A DNA stretch of 64,000 nucleotides from an uncultured bacterium (lineage in GTDB: Bacteria > Bacillota > Clostridia > Lachnospirales > Lachnospiraceae). Positions 17,090 to 26,246 of this stretch are shown here, piece after piece (within the stretch, counting starts at the first letter, position 1; each line of letters opens with the position of its first letter). A program made the translations under genes and the position numbers. The DNA lies in NCBI GenBank assembly GCA_905214875.1, contig CAJMNR010000012.1, forward strand, positions 1 to 64,000, given 5' to 3'. The notes below the pieces were generated by a model, which saw nothing but the letters and a program-made list of their open reading frames with translations, made no database searches and was not told the origin of the DNA.

Positions 17090-18310
17090 CTACCTTGCCA
17101 ATTGCTGTATTTTTTCTTCTCGTAAACGCAAGGACAAAATTGTTCCCACCATCATAAGGCTAATTAGGATTGTAAGTGGAATGGCCATGGAGCCCGATTC
17201 CGATTGTAATCCATATAATAACACTAAGAATAAAATACTTGATAAATTGCCTGACTGCATAAGCAAGCCATAGGAAGAGGCTTCTGGCACTGGATAAGCA
17301 AGCTCGGTTCCTAACTCAAACGCTACGGGTGCAACTCCCATCATAAAGAAACCAGTAAGTGCTGATGCAATTCTTAAGACGTTATAGTCTTTTGCATAAA
17401 ATAACACACACATGCCAACGACGGATACCACTAAGGAGAACGTAATTACCGACTGGCGCTTTCCATATTTGTCAGCATACATAGGAATTAAGACTGCACC
17501 AACTAATCCAGCTATTATTATGACTCCGCCAAGTATGCCTGACTGTTCTGCTGTGATTCTCCTTGATACGAACATGTCTCCGATACAAGTCATAAGCGCA
17601 TTAAAGATTCCTAATGCAATTAGCATGATCATTAGCATTAATACAAATGGCTTATTCTCTTTAATCTGTTCCAGTTTGGAAAAGGAAAATGTTTCGTCTG
17701 ACCGTGAACTTTCTTTATATGTATTGTCTGTTTTCTCTTTTAAGAAAATGATTACAAGCAATGCCGTAACGATTCCAGCTCCTGCTAAGGCAAGTAAACT
17801 CTTTGTCATTCCCATTTTTGTTACCATAACTGGCATAAGCACCATTGCAACAATCATTCCAACATAACCTGCCATAGATATGATGCCAGTAGCGGTAGAC
17901 CTTTGGTTCATGGGAAACCAGGTAGCTGCTATCTTTGTTGTATTATTTACAATAAAGGGCTGTGCTACTGCGAGTCCAAACTGGGCAATCACGACTAAAT
18001 AAAAATTGGAACTAACTAGCGCTCGCATGGTTCCAAACACTGCCGTTAACAGTGCTCCAACTAACAAGGAAGCTCGAACCCCTTTCTTATCTACAAATAT
18101 AGACACCGGTATGGATAGTACAATATACGTAATCATATAACTCATTGACAACAGGGCAATTGCAAAACTTGACACATGATAATATTCGGCTACATAATCT
18201 GAAATCGACGCAAATGTCAACCAAAAGATCTGTGTAATCGCACAGATTGGCACCATACATAAAAGGATTACCCATCGATACGAATCATTTCTTGTTTCCG
18301 ACTTAGCCAT
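17090..18310 (-). CDS. MFS transporter
   Basis: A 406-residue major facilitator with 12 predicted membrane segments. The loop 2-3 motif is present as SIFVDKKGVRASLLVGALL and the central loop lies at about 195-220. The sequence resembles the nitrate/cyanate or oxalate-formate-like group of small organic-ion transporters, but the substrate cannot be told from sequence. The start follows GGAGTGGATTGTT. The neighbours queG and the channel give no hint. Confidence 0.78.
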   Translation of the reverse strand: MAKSETRNDSYRWVILLCMVPICAITQIFWLTFASISDYVAEYYHVSSFAIALLSMSYMITYIVLSIPVSIFVDKKGVRASLLVGALLTAVFGTMRALVSSNFYLVVIAQFGLAVAQPFIVNNTTKIAATWFPMNQRSTATGIISMAGYVGMIVAMVLMPVMVTKMGMTKSLLALAGAGIVTALLVIIFLKEKTDNTYKESSRSDETFSFSKLEQIKENKPFVLMLMIMLIALGIFNALMTCIGDMFVSRRITAEQSGILGGVIIIAGLVGAVLIPMYADKYGKRQSVITFSLVVSVVGMCVLFYAKDYNVLRIASALTGFFMMGVAPVAFELGTELAYPVPEASSYGLLMQSGNLSSILFLVLLYGLQSESGSMAIPLTILISLMMVGTILSLRLREEKIQQLAR

Positions 18311-18404
18311 AACAATCCACTCCTTATCTTAACAATCAAACTATAGGTTACATAAACTTCTCACTGAGAAGTTGCCAAACAACCAGAAGAAACACGCTCT
18401 TTGA

Positions 18405-18453
18405 GTTGTTCGCGTAAACAAAAAACGCCAGAATTCGAATACGAATCTGACGT
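18405..18453 (-). terminator. Terminator of queG followed by 14-bp shared repeat
   Basis: On the minus strand a 12-bp stem with one G-U pair (acgtcagattcg / cgaattctggcgt) is followed by TTTTTT at about 18425-18420. Directly after the T run stands TTTACGCGAACAAC (18418-18405), which also follows the terminator at 28101-28149. Confidence 0.65.
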
Positions 18454-18519
18454 CCTCGTCTAACATTTTATAATATTTTCTGTTACTATAGCACCAAAGT
18501 GGTGTTCTGTCAAATAAAA

Positions 18520-19491
18520 CTAATTTAACCGTTCAATATATCCGTTAATATAAGGGGAATCCCCTTTATATTGTTCAATCTCTTTTCCTTGCTTACTAAG
18601 GTGAATGATGGCATTTCTTCGAATTACATTCTTTCCTCTCCAGCCACAGGACGTCTTACTAATGTTTTCTTTAAAATACTTATTATCCATGGAAGCAAAT
18701 ACCTCCGCTGACTCATTCATATATGGAATCGTCTGAAACTCCGGTAATGCACCTTTCTTCGCCTTCTCATTGTAAGGGCATTTTAACTGACAGTAGTCAC
18801 ACCCAAAGATATTTTCTTTTAGAAGCGACAGCTCTTTATCTGTTAATTCCTTTTTCTGTGTCAAATAAGACAAGCAGATATTTGGATTCACACGGCCCGC
18901 ATTGATAGATTTCGTCGGACACTCTGTATAGCATCTTTTACACTCTCCACACTCCGCATGTTGCTTTACTTGTTCAAACTTACGTTGGTCTTCACAAGGG
19001 ATTTCAAGATTTGTAATGATTTCCCCTAGAAAGACATAGGAGCCATATTCTTTCGTAATGATCATATTATTTCGCCCAATAAAACCGACTCCGGATAAAT
19101 ACGCAATATAACGCTCTGGTAAGGTGTTACTGTCAACAAGTCCAATTGCAGCTCCCCCTAAACCTTCGATATACTCGCAGATTTTTGTAAGATAGTTCAT
19201 TACGACCTTGTGATAATCAGGGCGTTTTGTATAGGTGGAAAATCCGTTCTCGATACGTTCTTCTTCCTGCTCATAAGGAAAAGCGATTGAAATGATTGTC
19301 TTCGCATCTTCCATATAATGAAACGGATTGATTCGCTTTTCTATGTCAGACTCTTCAAATTCATTTTCTATGCTTTTTTCTTTTCTTTCTTTATAATAGT
19401 CTGTCAATTCCCCAAACACTCTGCACGGAATCATTCCAACCGTTGTAAGCCCTAACGAATAACAGTATTCTTCGATTTTCTTTCTTATCAT
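18520..19491 (-). CDS. queG: Epoxyqueuosine reductase (QueG-like)
   Basis: A 323-residue cobalamin-dependent iron-sulfur protein that reduces epoxyqueuosine to queuosine at tRNA position 34. The C-terminal half carries two 4Fe-4S motifs: C-x2-C-x2-C-x3-C in CGECKRCYTECP and C-x2-C-x3-C in FGCDYCQLKCP. The DUF1730 N-terminal part is present (YCYSLGLTTVG). ATG 19491 is chosen because CTGGAGAG is six bases upstream; 14 further open codons upstream lack a binding site. It is slightly short compared with proteobacterial QueG (about 380), as is usual in Clostridia. No other queuosine gene is nearby. Confidence 0.8.
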   Translation of the reverse strand: MIRKKIEEYCYSLGLTTVGMIPCRVFGELTDYYKERKEKSIENEFEESDIEKRINPFHYMEDAKTIISIAFPYEQEEERIENGFSTYTKRPDYHKVVMNYLTKICEYIEGLGGAAIGLVDSNTLPERYIAYLSGVGFIGRNNMIITKEYGSYVFLGEIITNLEIPCEDQRKFEQVKQHAECGECKRCYTECPTKSINAGRVNPNICLSYLTQKKELTDKELSLLKENIFGCDYCQLKCPYNEKAKKGALPEFQTIPYMNESAEVFASMDNKYFKENISKTSCGWRGKNVIRRNAIIHLSKQGKEIEQYKGDSPYINGYIERLN

Positions 19492-19667
19492 ATTACTCTC
19501 CAGTTTTTGGTATCTTTCTTTTCTGTTTTTCATTTTTTTCTATATTATATAGTAAAGATGGAAACCCTATACTTAAGATTTCGTAGTTCCAATCGTTGGC
19601 GGTCTATTTGTAGACTTTGTAAACTCCGCAATCGTTACAATTTTTATAAATGTAATTGGTTAACAAG

Positions 19668-19699
19668 CTGACCCATTCACACTTTTTTGAATGGGTCAG
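19668..19699. terminator. Hairpin downstream of the DUF2812 gene
   Basis: A 12-bp perfect stem (ctgacccattca / tgaatgggtcag) lies 19 bases after the DUF2812 stop. It lacks a good T run on the minus strand, so it may be a processing or pause structure instead of a strict terminator. Confidence 0.5.
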
Positions 19700-19717
19700 A
19701 CTATTATAAGTACTGTA

Positions 19718-20233
19718 CTACATACATTCTTTTTTCACATTTCTTTTATTAATAAGCAATCCGCCTAGCCAAACTGTTGTACTGCCAAACAGCATTGCTC
19801 CTAGTAATCCTACAATGAGGCTTACATTTGTAATATTTACGCATAGGCCAAAACAGATCATCAGAATGCTGATAATCCATGCAAGCATGACCTTTTGTCT
19901 TCTTTTCTTTATTCCTTCATATAAATTAGTTTTGTCCGTATATAAAGATACCGTTCCTTTTGGTGCAGAGAAAATTGAAAAACCATCCAATTCACATACC
20001 AAGTTCCAACCAGCTTCTTGAAAGATTCTCCGATACTCTTCTTTATCTTCCACATCCTTTTGGTAATCCATCTCATACACTAAGGACTGCGGCTCTCCTT
20101 TTATTAGTTTAAATCGTAAGGGAGACATGCTGTCTAGGATCCACCCCTCATTTGCAAACTCCGATAATTTCTTCAACATCTTCTTTTCGCAAATATCCCA
20201 GCCATAATTAGTCATATACTTAACATTCTTCAT
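19718..20233 (-). CDS. DUF2812 domain membrane protein
   Basis: A 171-residue protein. The N-terminal 110 residues match the DUF2812 pattern (LSEFANEGWILDSMSPLRFKL, then FQEAGWNLVCELDGFSIFSA), and two transmembrane helices lie at about 120-160. DUF2812 proteins are almost always encoded next to PadR regulators, as here. The start ATG lies inside the end of the PadR gene (14-base overlap), so translation is coupled. The function is unknown; a membrane-stress or drug-responsive role is only inferred from the PadR partner. Confidence 0.85.
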   Translation of the reverse strand: MKNVKYMTNYGWDICEKKMLKKLSEFANEGWILDSMSPLRFKLIKGEPQSLVYEMDYQKDVEDKEEYRRIFQEAGWNLVCELDGFSIFSAPKGTVSLYTDKTNLYEGIKKRRQKVMLAWIISILMICFGLCVNITNVSLIVGLLGAMLFGSTTVWLGGLLINKRNVKKECM

Positions 20234-20555
20234 CTTTGATACCCTCCATTATTTTCTTACTCTGCTCTACCATATTGCGTCTACGCTCATAATCTTTTAC
20301 TAAGATCTTTTTTCCATAAGAAGTAATTGTGTATACCTTTTTTTCTCCATCTAAAATTAACTCAATTACGCTTGCATCCACCATTTTCTTTAAGGATGTA
20401 TAAAGGCTTGCTGGACCAATCTCAAATGTCTGATTAGAAAGTTCTTTTACCTTTTGCATAATTCCATATCCATGGATTGGTTCTACCATCGATAGCAAAA
20501 TATAATAATTGGTATCTGTTAGTTGCTCCTCATCCAATGTTTTTCTACGTGCCAT
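20220..20555 (-). CDS. PadR family transcriptional regulator
   Basis: A 111-residue winged-helix regulator (LTDTNYYILLSMVEPIHGYGIMQKV; GPASLYTSLKKMVDASVIEL) with a short C-terminal dimerisation helix, PadR subfamily 2. ATG 20555 is chosen: GGGAGCAGG stands just upstream, and the 11 open codons before it have no signal. It overlaps the DUF2812 gene by 14 bases. The palindromes at 20583-20628 cover its -10 box, which points to autorepression. Confidence 0.9.
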   Translation of the reverse strand: MARRKTLDEEQLTDTNYYILLSMVEPIHGYGIMQKVKELSNQTFEIGPASLYTSLKKMVDASVIELILDGEKKVYTITSYGKKILVKDYERRRNMVEQSKKIMEGIKDEEC

Positions 20556-20582
20556 GTTCCTGCTCCCTTCATCAACCGCATG

Positions 20583-20640
20583 TATCATTTAATGATATAT
20601 CATTTAATAGTATATTATTAAATGATATAGTTGTTGTCAA
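20583..20640 (-). promoter_or_regulatory. Promoter and palindromic operator of padR-DUF2812
   Basis: On the minus strand TTGACA (20640-20635), 17 bases, TAATAT (20617-20612). A 32-bp nearly perfect palindrome (20597-20628) with ATCATTTAAT half-sites overlaps the -10 box, and a further ATCATTTAATGAT palindrome adjoins at 20584-20596. Spaced half-sites like this are typical of PadR operators. Confidence 0.75.
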
Positions 20641-20759
20641 GTTAAATTTACTTTTTCTTCCTTTCAGGTGAGTGTGCATCACACGCCCCGCTTTTTGGGA
20701 CATTTTTTATTGTTAGGAAAGAGCTCGACAGACAAATTTCCTCGTAACAATTAAAAAAA

Positions 20760-21044
20760 GCATGCAGATTTTACTCTGCATGCTCAGACTGTAGCCAAAT
20801 GAAATCATATGCTTTCTGCAGTGACTTGCTTGGGGGAAAGTTTGAAAACCTTCGGTTTTCATTGGAATCGATATCCGGAAACCGCGCTTTTCGGATATCG
20901 GATTGGTGCACATAGGTCCTGTTTCTCAAGGACTTGCACGAAGGTGCACCAATCATCACCTTCAGCACTGGATGAAATCCTGATTTCATCCAAAGCTTGT
21001 CGACTGTGTCGACAAGCTGAGCATACAGATTTTGCTCTGCATGC
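20760..21044. repeat. Structured element B: terminator-embedded repeat with duplicated hairpin
   Basis: A second copy of the element seen at 4783-5031. The ends are near-identical 24-bp hairpins (20760-20783 and 21021-21044: GCATGCAG/CTGCATGC and GCATACAG/CTGCATGC), with A and T runs outside. The core repeats the blocks of element A in order: TCAGACTGTAG, CTTGGGGGAAA, a hairpin with loop GAAACCGCGCTTTT, a branched stem ATTGGTGCAC/GTGCACCAAT with TTGCACGA, GGATGAAATC/GATTTCATCC and AGCTTGTCGAC/GTCGACAAGCT. The first two stems differ from A on both arms. The outer hairpins differ fully from those of A. Confidence 0.75.
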
Positions 21045-21055
21045 TTTTTTTCATT

Positions 21056-21727
21056 TTATAACTCGTCTCTTGTAATTGTTGGTCTTCCTGCTACAACTGT
21101 TAAGTTTCCGTTTCTGCAACGAATTGCATCAATCATGGCTTTCTCACTCTTGATATCTTTTAATGTCACAAGATACATAAGTTCAAATAAGCTTCCCATA
21201 TTTGTTGTCTTAACACGTTGTAATGTTACCTTTTTTGTATATTCCTCAAAAATATCATCAAAGATTTCTGTATAATCTAAGGATTCTGGAATTGTTACTT
21301 TAAGAGAACGTTCTGTAACCTTTTTCTCTCCGAAACTTGTTTTAGTTAATACAATCATTAATACACAAACGACAACTGTAAATACTGCTGCATAGAATAA
21401 TAAGCCAACACCGGCTGCAAGACCGGCTGCCATTGCTAAGAATACAGCACTGATTTCTTTTGAAGTTCCAGGTACGGAACGGAAACGGACAAGACTGAAT
21501 GCACCTAAGATAGCAACACTTGTTCCTAAGTTACCATTTACTAAAATAATGACTGCTTGTACGACTACTGGTAAAATTGTCAATGTAATTACAAAGTTCT
21601 TTGAATACTCTGTTGTCATCATATAGGTTGCTGCGATAATAAATCCTAGCAAGATCGATGCCCCCATACAAGTTAATAGTTCTAGTGTCGTTACCGATCC
21701 CATCGTAGTAATTATTGAATCAAACAT
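21056..21727 (-). CDS. DUF4956 membrane protein
   Basis: A 223-residue protein with three to four transmembrane helices in residues 1-125 and a cytoplasmic ferredoxin-like C-terminal part. A conserved loop NLGTSVAILGAFSLVRFRS is present, typical of DUF4956. The family is regularly found beside bacterial VTC-domain proteins. By analogy with the fungal VTC complex it may form the membrane part of a polyphosphate-type polymerase; this is inference. ATG 21727 follows TTGGAGG at 8 bases and lies one base past the VTC gene, so the two are coupled. It ends 12 bases before the duplicated terminator hairpin of element B. Confidence 0.85.
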   Translation of the reverse strand: MFDSIITTMGSVTTLELLTCMGASILLGFIIAATYMMTTEYSKNFVITLTILPVVVQAVIILVNGNLGTSVAILGAFSLVRFRSVPGTSKEISAVFLAMAAGLAAGVGLLFYAAVFTVVVCVLMIVLTKTSFGEKKVTERSLKVTIPESLDYTEIFDDIFEEYTKKVTLQRVKTTNMGSLFELMYLVTLKDIKSEKAMIDAIRCRNGNLTVVAGRPTITRDEL

Positions 21728-21728
21728 T

Positions 21729-22442
21729 TTAATTTCCTCCAATTGTTTCTCTTAATTTCTTTTTATATACATTTCCATACTTCGAAAAAGAAGTCGGATA
21801 AATTGCTAACTCATTTAAAATGGCTGATAGCCATAACGGCATTGCGCCTGCAATCTTGATTTCCATCAAGCGAAATCCTTCTTTTAATAGAAGTTCCCCA
21901 TGATCCCCATCTTCTAAGTTCAAGTCATAATCACGGCTTCTGATATTCTGATCAAACGTGATTCTTAATTCCGGATCTTCCTTGCCAAACATTGCTATAC
22001 GGTCATACGCTATGTATACCTTAGGTACCGGTTTATAAAACTTTAAAAAGTATTCAACTTCCTTTTGAATCTGGCTTTCCCCCTCTGGTGGAATATTATG
22101 AAGGGTAAATTCCTTTGCTGATGCTAAGTCTAAGTCCATCCTTCTCTTATATACGATTCCTTTGTATTTTTTCTTAATTTCTAAAAATACTTTGCTCGAC
22201 TCGGTTGGCACACCATAACTTCGTAAACGAAGCTTTTCCTTATATATTGGTTTTTCAAGGGAAGTTCGAATCAATTCGTCATGTTCAGTATCATAATAAA
22301 TATTACAAATTGTATGAAGGCCATACGAATCGATATCCATATGTTCTTTCAAGCGTTCCATTAATATGGGGTAGGTTGCTTCCTCAACCATATATTTTAC
22401 CTCTACACGTTGAAACACTGACTTGATATTTGACAACGTCAT
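21729..22442 (-). CDS. VTC-domain (polyphosphate polymerase-like) protein
   Basis: A 237-residue triphosphate-tunnel protein. Tunnel-lining motifs are present: the N-terminal E-V-K-Y, a central K-L-R-L-R, E-I-K-K-K-Y-K-G-I-V-Y-K-R-R, R-I-T-F-D and the final E-I-K. In yeast Vtc4 this fold polymerises polyphosphate from ATP. The bacterial protein is cytoplasmic, and its DUF4956 neighbour would supply the membrane part. The start is ATG 22442 behind GAGAGGAG; a GTG three bases upstream is an alternative. Divergently encoded is a large lipoprotein, as in many Lachnospiraceae. Confidence 0.85.
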   Translation of the reverse strand: MTLSNIKSVFQRVEVKYMVEEATYPILMERLKEHMDIDSYGLHTICNIYYDTEHDELIRTSLEKPIYKEKLRLRSYGVPTESSKVFLEIKKKYKGIVYKRRMDLDLASAKEFTLHNIPPEGESQIQKEVEYFLKFYKPVPKVYIAYDRIAMFGKEDPELRITFDQNIRSRDYDLNLEDGDHGELLLKEGFRLMEIKIAGAMPLWLSAILNELAIYPTSFSKYGNVYKKKLRETIGGN

Positions 22443-22648
22443 CACTCCTCTCTTGTTTTCATGTCTCTATTAAACCAAGTAAATATGTTTCAAATTTGTA
22501 CGATTTGTGACGGAATCGTGAACTCAATATTTTGCATGTAAACTTACAAAAACAACAAAATAATCACAATGTATTCACGAACTTTTCATATTTTTTCATT
22601 AGGATAATACTATCAAAAAAACAACGCTAAACTATAGGAGATAGAAAA

Positions 22649-24706
22649 ATGCATAATATAAAACGATTTTTAGGGAAAAAAGTTACAGTAACGATGATGA
22701 CTGCTTTACTTGTTTCAAGTACACTTGTTGGCTGCAGTTCTTCTAATAAGAATACCGATCCTAATCCAACAGCTACAACATCTGCAACAGATTCTGCTGA
22801 AGTGGACTATTCCAATACGCCAACAGGAAAAGAACTTTCCGTTGAATTTAAAACAAAAGATACTAATTCTAATTGGAAAGAAGAATCTTATGAAACAATC
22901 ACATTAAATGGAGATTCCATTCAATATGATGGAAAGAACGCAACCGTTTCTAATAGTACGATTACGATTACTGCAGGCGGTGTTTACCATATCACAGGCG
23001 ATTTAACAGACGGCCAGGTTATTGTAAATGCAGCAAAAACTGATTTTGTCTGGATTGTACTTGATAATGCTTCTATTACTAATACAAAAGGTGCCGCCAT
23101 CTATGCAAAACAATCTGATAAAGTGACGGTTACACTTGCAGAGAATTCTAAAAACACACTAACCGATGGCGAAACTTATTCGTATGAAGGAGAAGAAAAA
23201 GCACCTACTGCTTGCCTCTTTAGTAATGATGATCTTTCTATTAATGGTAGTGGACAATTAACCGTAACAAGTAATAGTGCTGACGGCATCTCTTCCAAAA
23301 ATGATATTAAAATCGTAAGTGGTACGATTACCGTTAATGCCAAAGACGATGGTATTCGTGGAAAAGACTCTGTAGCGATTCAAAACGGAACGATTACAAT
23401 TACAGCTTCCGGAGATGGTATCAAGTCTACGAATACAACAGAAGACGAGAACGGCTACATTTATATTGAAAATGGTACGTTTCATATTACCGCTGTAAAC
23501 GATGGTATCCAGGCAGAAAAGAGCCTTTGTATCAAAGATGGTGCATTTACCATTACAACAAATGGTGGAAGTAAGAATGCTGTTCAAAAAACAGAAAATG
23601 AATTTGACCGAAGAGGCCAATTCCAACAAGAAGCTACTGCTACTGCAACTCCAGAAGCTACCACTACTGAATCGGTGAGTACAAGCTATAAGGCTGTAAA
23701 AGCTGGAAATAACATTTATATTACAGGTGGAACTTTTACCATTGACAGTTGCGATGATGCCATCCATTCCAATAATACAGTAAACATCGATCAAGGTACC
23801 TTTACTATAACAACTGGTGACGACGGTATGCATGCCGACAATGCGTTAACTATTAATAACGGAACCATTGATGTTGTTTCCAGCTATGATGGTTTAGAAG
23901 CTGCTGCCCTTACAATTAACGATGGAACAATCAATATCACAGCATCTGATGATGGTATGAATGCAGCTGGTGGTGCTGATAGTTCCCAAGGAAATGCTCC
24001 ATTTGGTGGCGACAACTTTAAAGAAGGTACCGACTATTCCATTACATTTAATGGTGGTACGATTACCGTAAACAGTGAAGGTGACGGACTCGATGCAAAC
24101 GGATCCATTTATCAAAATGGTGGTACAATCTATGTAAATGGTACGACGATGGGTGGAAACGGAAGTCTTGATTATGATAATTCCTATATCATAACAGGCG
24201 GTGTTTTAATCACTACAGGTTCCTCCGAAATGGCCCAAGCTCCTTCCACAGATTCTACTCAAAACTCCATGTTCATCCAATATTCCAATACGATGAACGC
24301 TGGAAGCGAAATCAAACTTGCTGATTCCAAAGGTGCAACTGTACTTTCCTATACAAGTACGAAAAACTTTACAACTGTAGTCTTAAGCTCCGCAGATATT
24401 AAGCAAAATGAAACGTATACGCTATACAACGGAGCAACAAAATTATGTACAATCACTCCAACAAGCTCCCTTACCTGTGTCACTGACAGCGGAGAACAAA
24501 CTACAATCTCTGAAAATGCCCAAGGCGGCGGACGTGGTAATGGCATGAAAGGCGGCCAAGGCCAAGCAGCTCCAAATGGCGAGATGCCAGAAACCCCAAA
24601 CGGTGAAATTCCAGAGGCTCCAAATGGTGAAATGCCAAAAGGCAGCTTCCAACCTGACGGAAGTTTCCAACCAGCACCAACCACATCCTCTTCCCCAACT
24701 GCATAA
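22649..24706 (+). CDS. Carbohydrate-binding-domain (DUF4353) lipoprotein, beta-helix-like
   Basis: A 685-residue surface lipoprotein. The signal peptide ends in the lipobox LVGC (C29), followed by a Ser/Thr-rich linker. From about 90 to 470 there are many repeats of 18-25 residues of the form G-T-I-T-I-x-A-x-x-D-G-I/M-x-x-x, typical of the DUF4353 carbohydrate-binding family and a probable right-handed beta-helix. The C-terminal 60 residues are Gly/Gln-rich, with three repeats of P-N-G-E-M/I-P-E/K. It is divergent from VTC-DUF4956; members of this family often accompany those genes and CotH kinases. No CotH is present here. The start follows ATAGGAGATAG. Confidence 0.85.
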   Translation: MHNIKRFLGKKVTVTMMTALLVSSTLVGCSSSNKNTDPNPTATTSATDSAEVDYSNTPTGKELSVEFKTKDTNSNWKEESYETITLNGDSIQYDGKNATVSNSTITITAGGVYHITGDLTDGQVIVNAAKTDFVWIVLDNASITNTKGAAIYAKQSDKVTVTLAENSKNTLTDGETYSYEGEEKAPTACLFSNDDLSINGSGQLTVTSNSADGISSKNDIKIVSGTITVNAKDDGIRGKDSVAIQNGTITITASGDGIKSTNTTEDENGYIYIENGTFHITAVNDGIQAEKSLCIKDGAFTITTNGGSKNAVQKTENEFDRRGQFQQEATATATPEATTTESVSTSYKAVKAGNNIYITGGTFTIDSCDDAIHSNNTVNIDQGTFTITTGDDGMHADNALTINNGTIDVVSSYDGLEAAALTINDGTINITASDDGMNAAGGADSSQGNAPFGGDNFKEGTDYSITFNGGTITVNSEGDGLDANGSIYQNGGTIYVNGTTMGGNGSLDYDNSYIITGGVLITTGSSEMAQAPSTDSTQNSMFIQYSNTMNAGSEIKLADSKGATVLSYTSTKNFTTVVLSSADIKQNETYTLYNGATKLCTITPTSSLTCVTDSGEQTTISENAQGGGRGNGMKGGQGQAAPNGEMPETPNGEIPEAPNGEMPKGSFQPDGSFQPAPTTSSSPTA

Positions 24707-24720
24707 AATATGCATCTACT

Positions 24721-24761
24721 AAAAAAGCAGGAAACGACGCTATTTACGTTTCCTGCTTTTT
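24721..24761. terminator. Bidirectional intrinsic terminator
   Basis: A 14-bp stem (aaaagcaggaaacg / cgtttcctgctttt) with a 10-base loop lies between the convergent lipoprotein and DUF1846 genes. Confidence 0.88.
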
Positions 24762-24767
24762 ATACAT

Positions 24768-26246
24768 CTATTTTTCAGTTACTTTTTCTTCAATCACTGG
24801 TTCACATGTTACATGGATTCCTAGTTTCTTTAATAACTTAATATCTACTGCACTTAACATAACAGAAGCGTGCGCTTCACAGCCTCTTAATTTTGGGAGT
24901 TGTTCTAATGCTAATCTTGCTGTTGCATCAGTCGCAGCACTTGCGGATAATGCGATTAAGATTTCATCCCCATGAAGTCTTGGGTTTTTACTTCCAAGAT
25001 ATTGTGTCTTTAATGTTTGGATTGGCTCAATGGCATCTGGAGAAACTAAATGCACATCGTGGTCAATTCCTGCTAATACTTTTAAAGCATTTAAGATTGT
25101 TGCTGCTGTAGCACCTAATAGGCTGCCTGTCTTACCTGTAATGATTTGTCCATCAGGAAGACTGATTGCCGCTGCTGGTCCATTTGTAAGCTCACTTTTT
25201 TCTAATGCTGCAGAAATTACTTTTCGATCTTCTGGAGCGATTCCAGCTTGTTTCATTAGTAATTGTAATTTATAAACGATTTCTTTCGATCCTAAGCCTT
25301 TTTTCTGATCACATAACGCTTGATAGTAACGACGTATGATTTCCTGTGTAGAAGCTTCTACGCATACTTCATCGTCAACGATACAATATCCTGCCATATT
25401 AACACCCATGTCTGTTGGGGATTTATATGGGCTTACTTCCATGATTTGTTCAAACATAGCGTTTAATACAGGGAAGATTTCGATATCACGGTTGTAGTTT
25501 ACAGTTGCTTTTCCATATGCTTCTAAATGGAATGGATCTATCATATTAACGTCATTTAAATCTGCAGTCGCTGCTTCATACGCAAGGTTTACCGGATGTT
25601 TTAATGGAAGATTCCAGATTGGGAATGTTTCAAACTTCGCATATCCTGCTTTTACTCCACGTTTATTTTCATGGTAAAGCTGGCTTAAGCAAGTTGCCAT
25701 CTTACCGCTACCAGGTCCTGGTGCTGTAACAACAACTAATGGACGGCTTGTTTCTACGTATTCATTTTTTCCAAATCCATTTTCACTTAAGATAAATGGA
25801 ACATTGCTTGGGTATCCTTCAATTGGATAGTGAAGATATGACTTAATTCCAAGACGAGTTAAACGTTCACGGAACTTATCTGCAGATGGCTGTCCAGCAT
25901 ATTTTGTTATTACAACGCTTCCTACCATAAGGCCGCATCCTTCAAACATCTCTACAAGTCTTAATACATCCAGATCATAAGTAATTCCTAAATCGCCACG
26001 AACCTTATTTTCTTCGATAGCATCTGCGCCGATAACAATAACGATTTCTGCCTGATCTTTCAATTCTAATAACATTCTTAGCTTACTGTCTGGCTCGAAA
26101 CCTGGTAACACTCTAGAGGCATGGTAGTCATCAAATAACTTTCCTCCAAACTCTAGATATAATTTGTTGTCATATTGAGAAATTCTTTCTCGAATATGCT
26201 CTGATTGCATTTTCAAATACTTGTCGTTATCAAATCCGATTTTCAC
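24768..26246 (-). CDS. DUF1846 family protein
   Basis: A 492-residue cytosolic protein that matches the DUF1846 family end to end: it begins KIGFDNDKYLKMQSEHIRERI, has a P-loop-like T-A-P-G-P-G-S-G-K-M-A-T segment at about 170-181 and keeps the normal length (about 495). A structure is known for a streptococcal member but no agreed function; a nucleotide-linked role is suggested by the loop. The start is GTG 26246 behind GTGAGGTAATT. A 15-bp perfect palindrome (CAGAAC-ATA-GTTCTG, 26298-26312) lies about 50 bases upstream and may be an operator. Confidence 0.85.
   Translation of the reverse strand: MKIGFDNDKYLKMQSEHIRERISQYDNKLYLEFGGKLFDDYHASRVLPGFEPDSKLRMLLELKDQAEIVIVIGADAIEENKVRGDLGITYDLDVLRLVEMFEGCGLMVGSVVITKYAGQPSADKFRERLTRLGIKSYLHYPIEGYPSNVPFILSENGFGKNEYVETSRPLVVVTAPGPGSGKMATCLSQLYHENKRGVKAGYAKFETFPIWNLPLKHPVNLAYEAATADLNDVNMIDPFHLEAYGKATVNYNRDIEIFPVLNAMFEQIMEVSPYKSPTDMGVNMAGYCIVDDEVCVEASTQEIIRRYYQALCDQKKGLGSKEIVYKLQLLMKQAGIAPEDRKVISAALEKSELTNGPAAAISLPDGQIITGKTGSLLGATAATILNALKVLAGIDHDVHLVSPDAIEPIQTLKTQYLGSKNPRLHGDEILIALSASAATDATARLALEQLPKLRGCEAHASVMLSAVDIKLLKKLGIHVTCEPVIEEKVTEK

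Noticed and set aside
20713..21075. Open frames on both strands across element B
   Set aside because: They are by-products of the inverted repeats; none matches between elements A and B.
24349..24715. Antisense ORFs under the lipoprotein's C-terminus
   Set aside because: They mirror the Pro-Asn-Gly repeat of the real gene and lack start signals.
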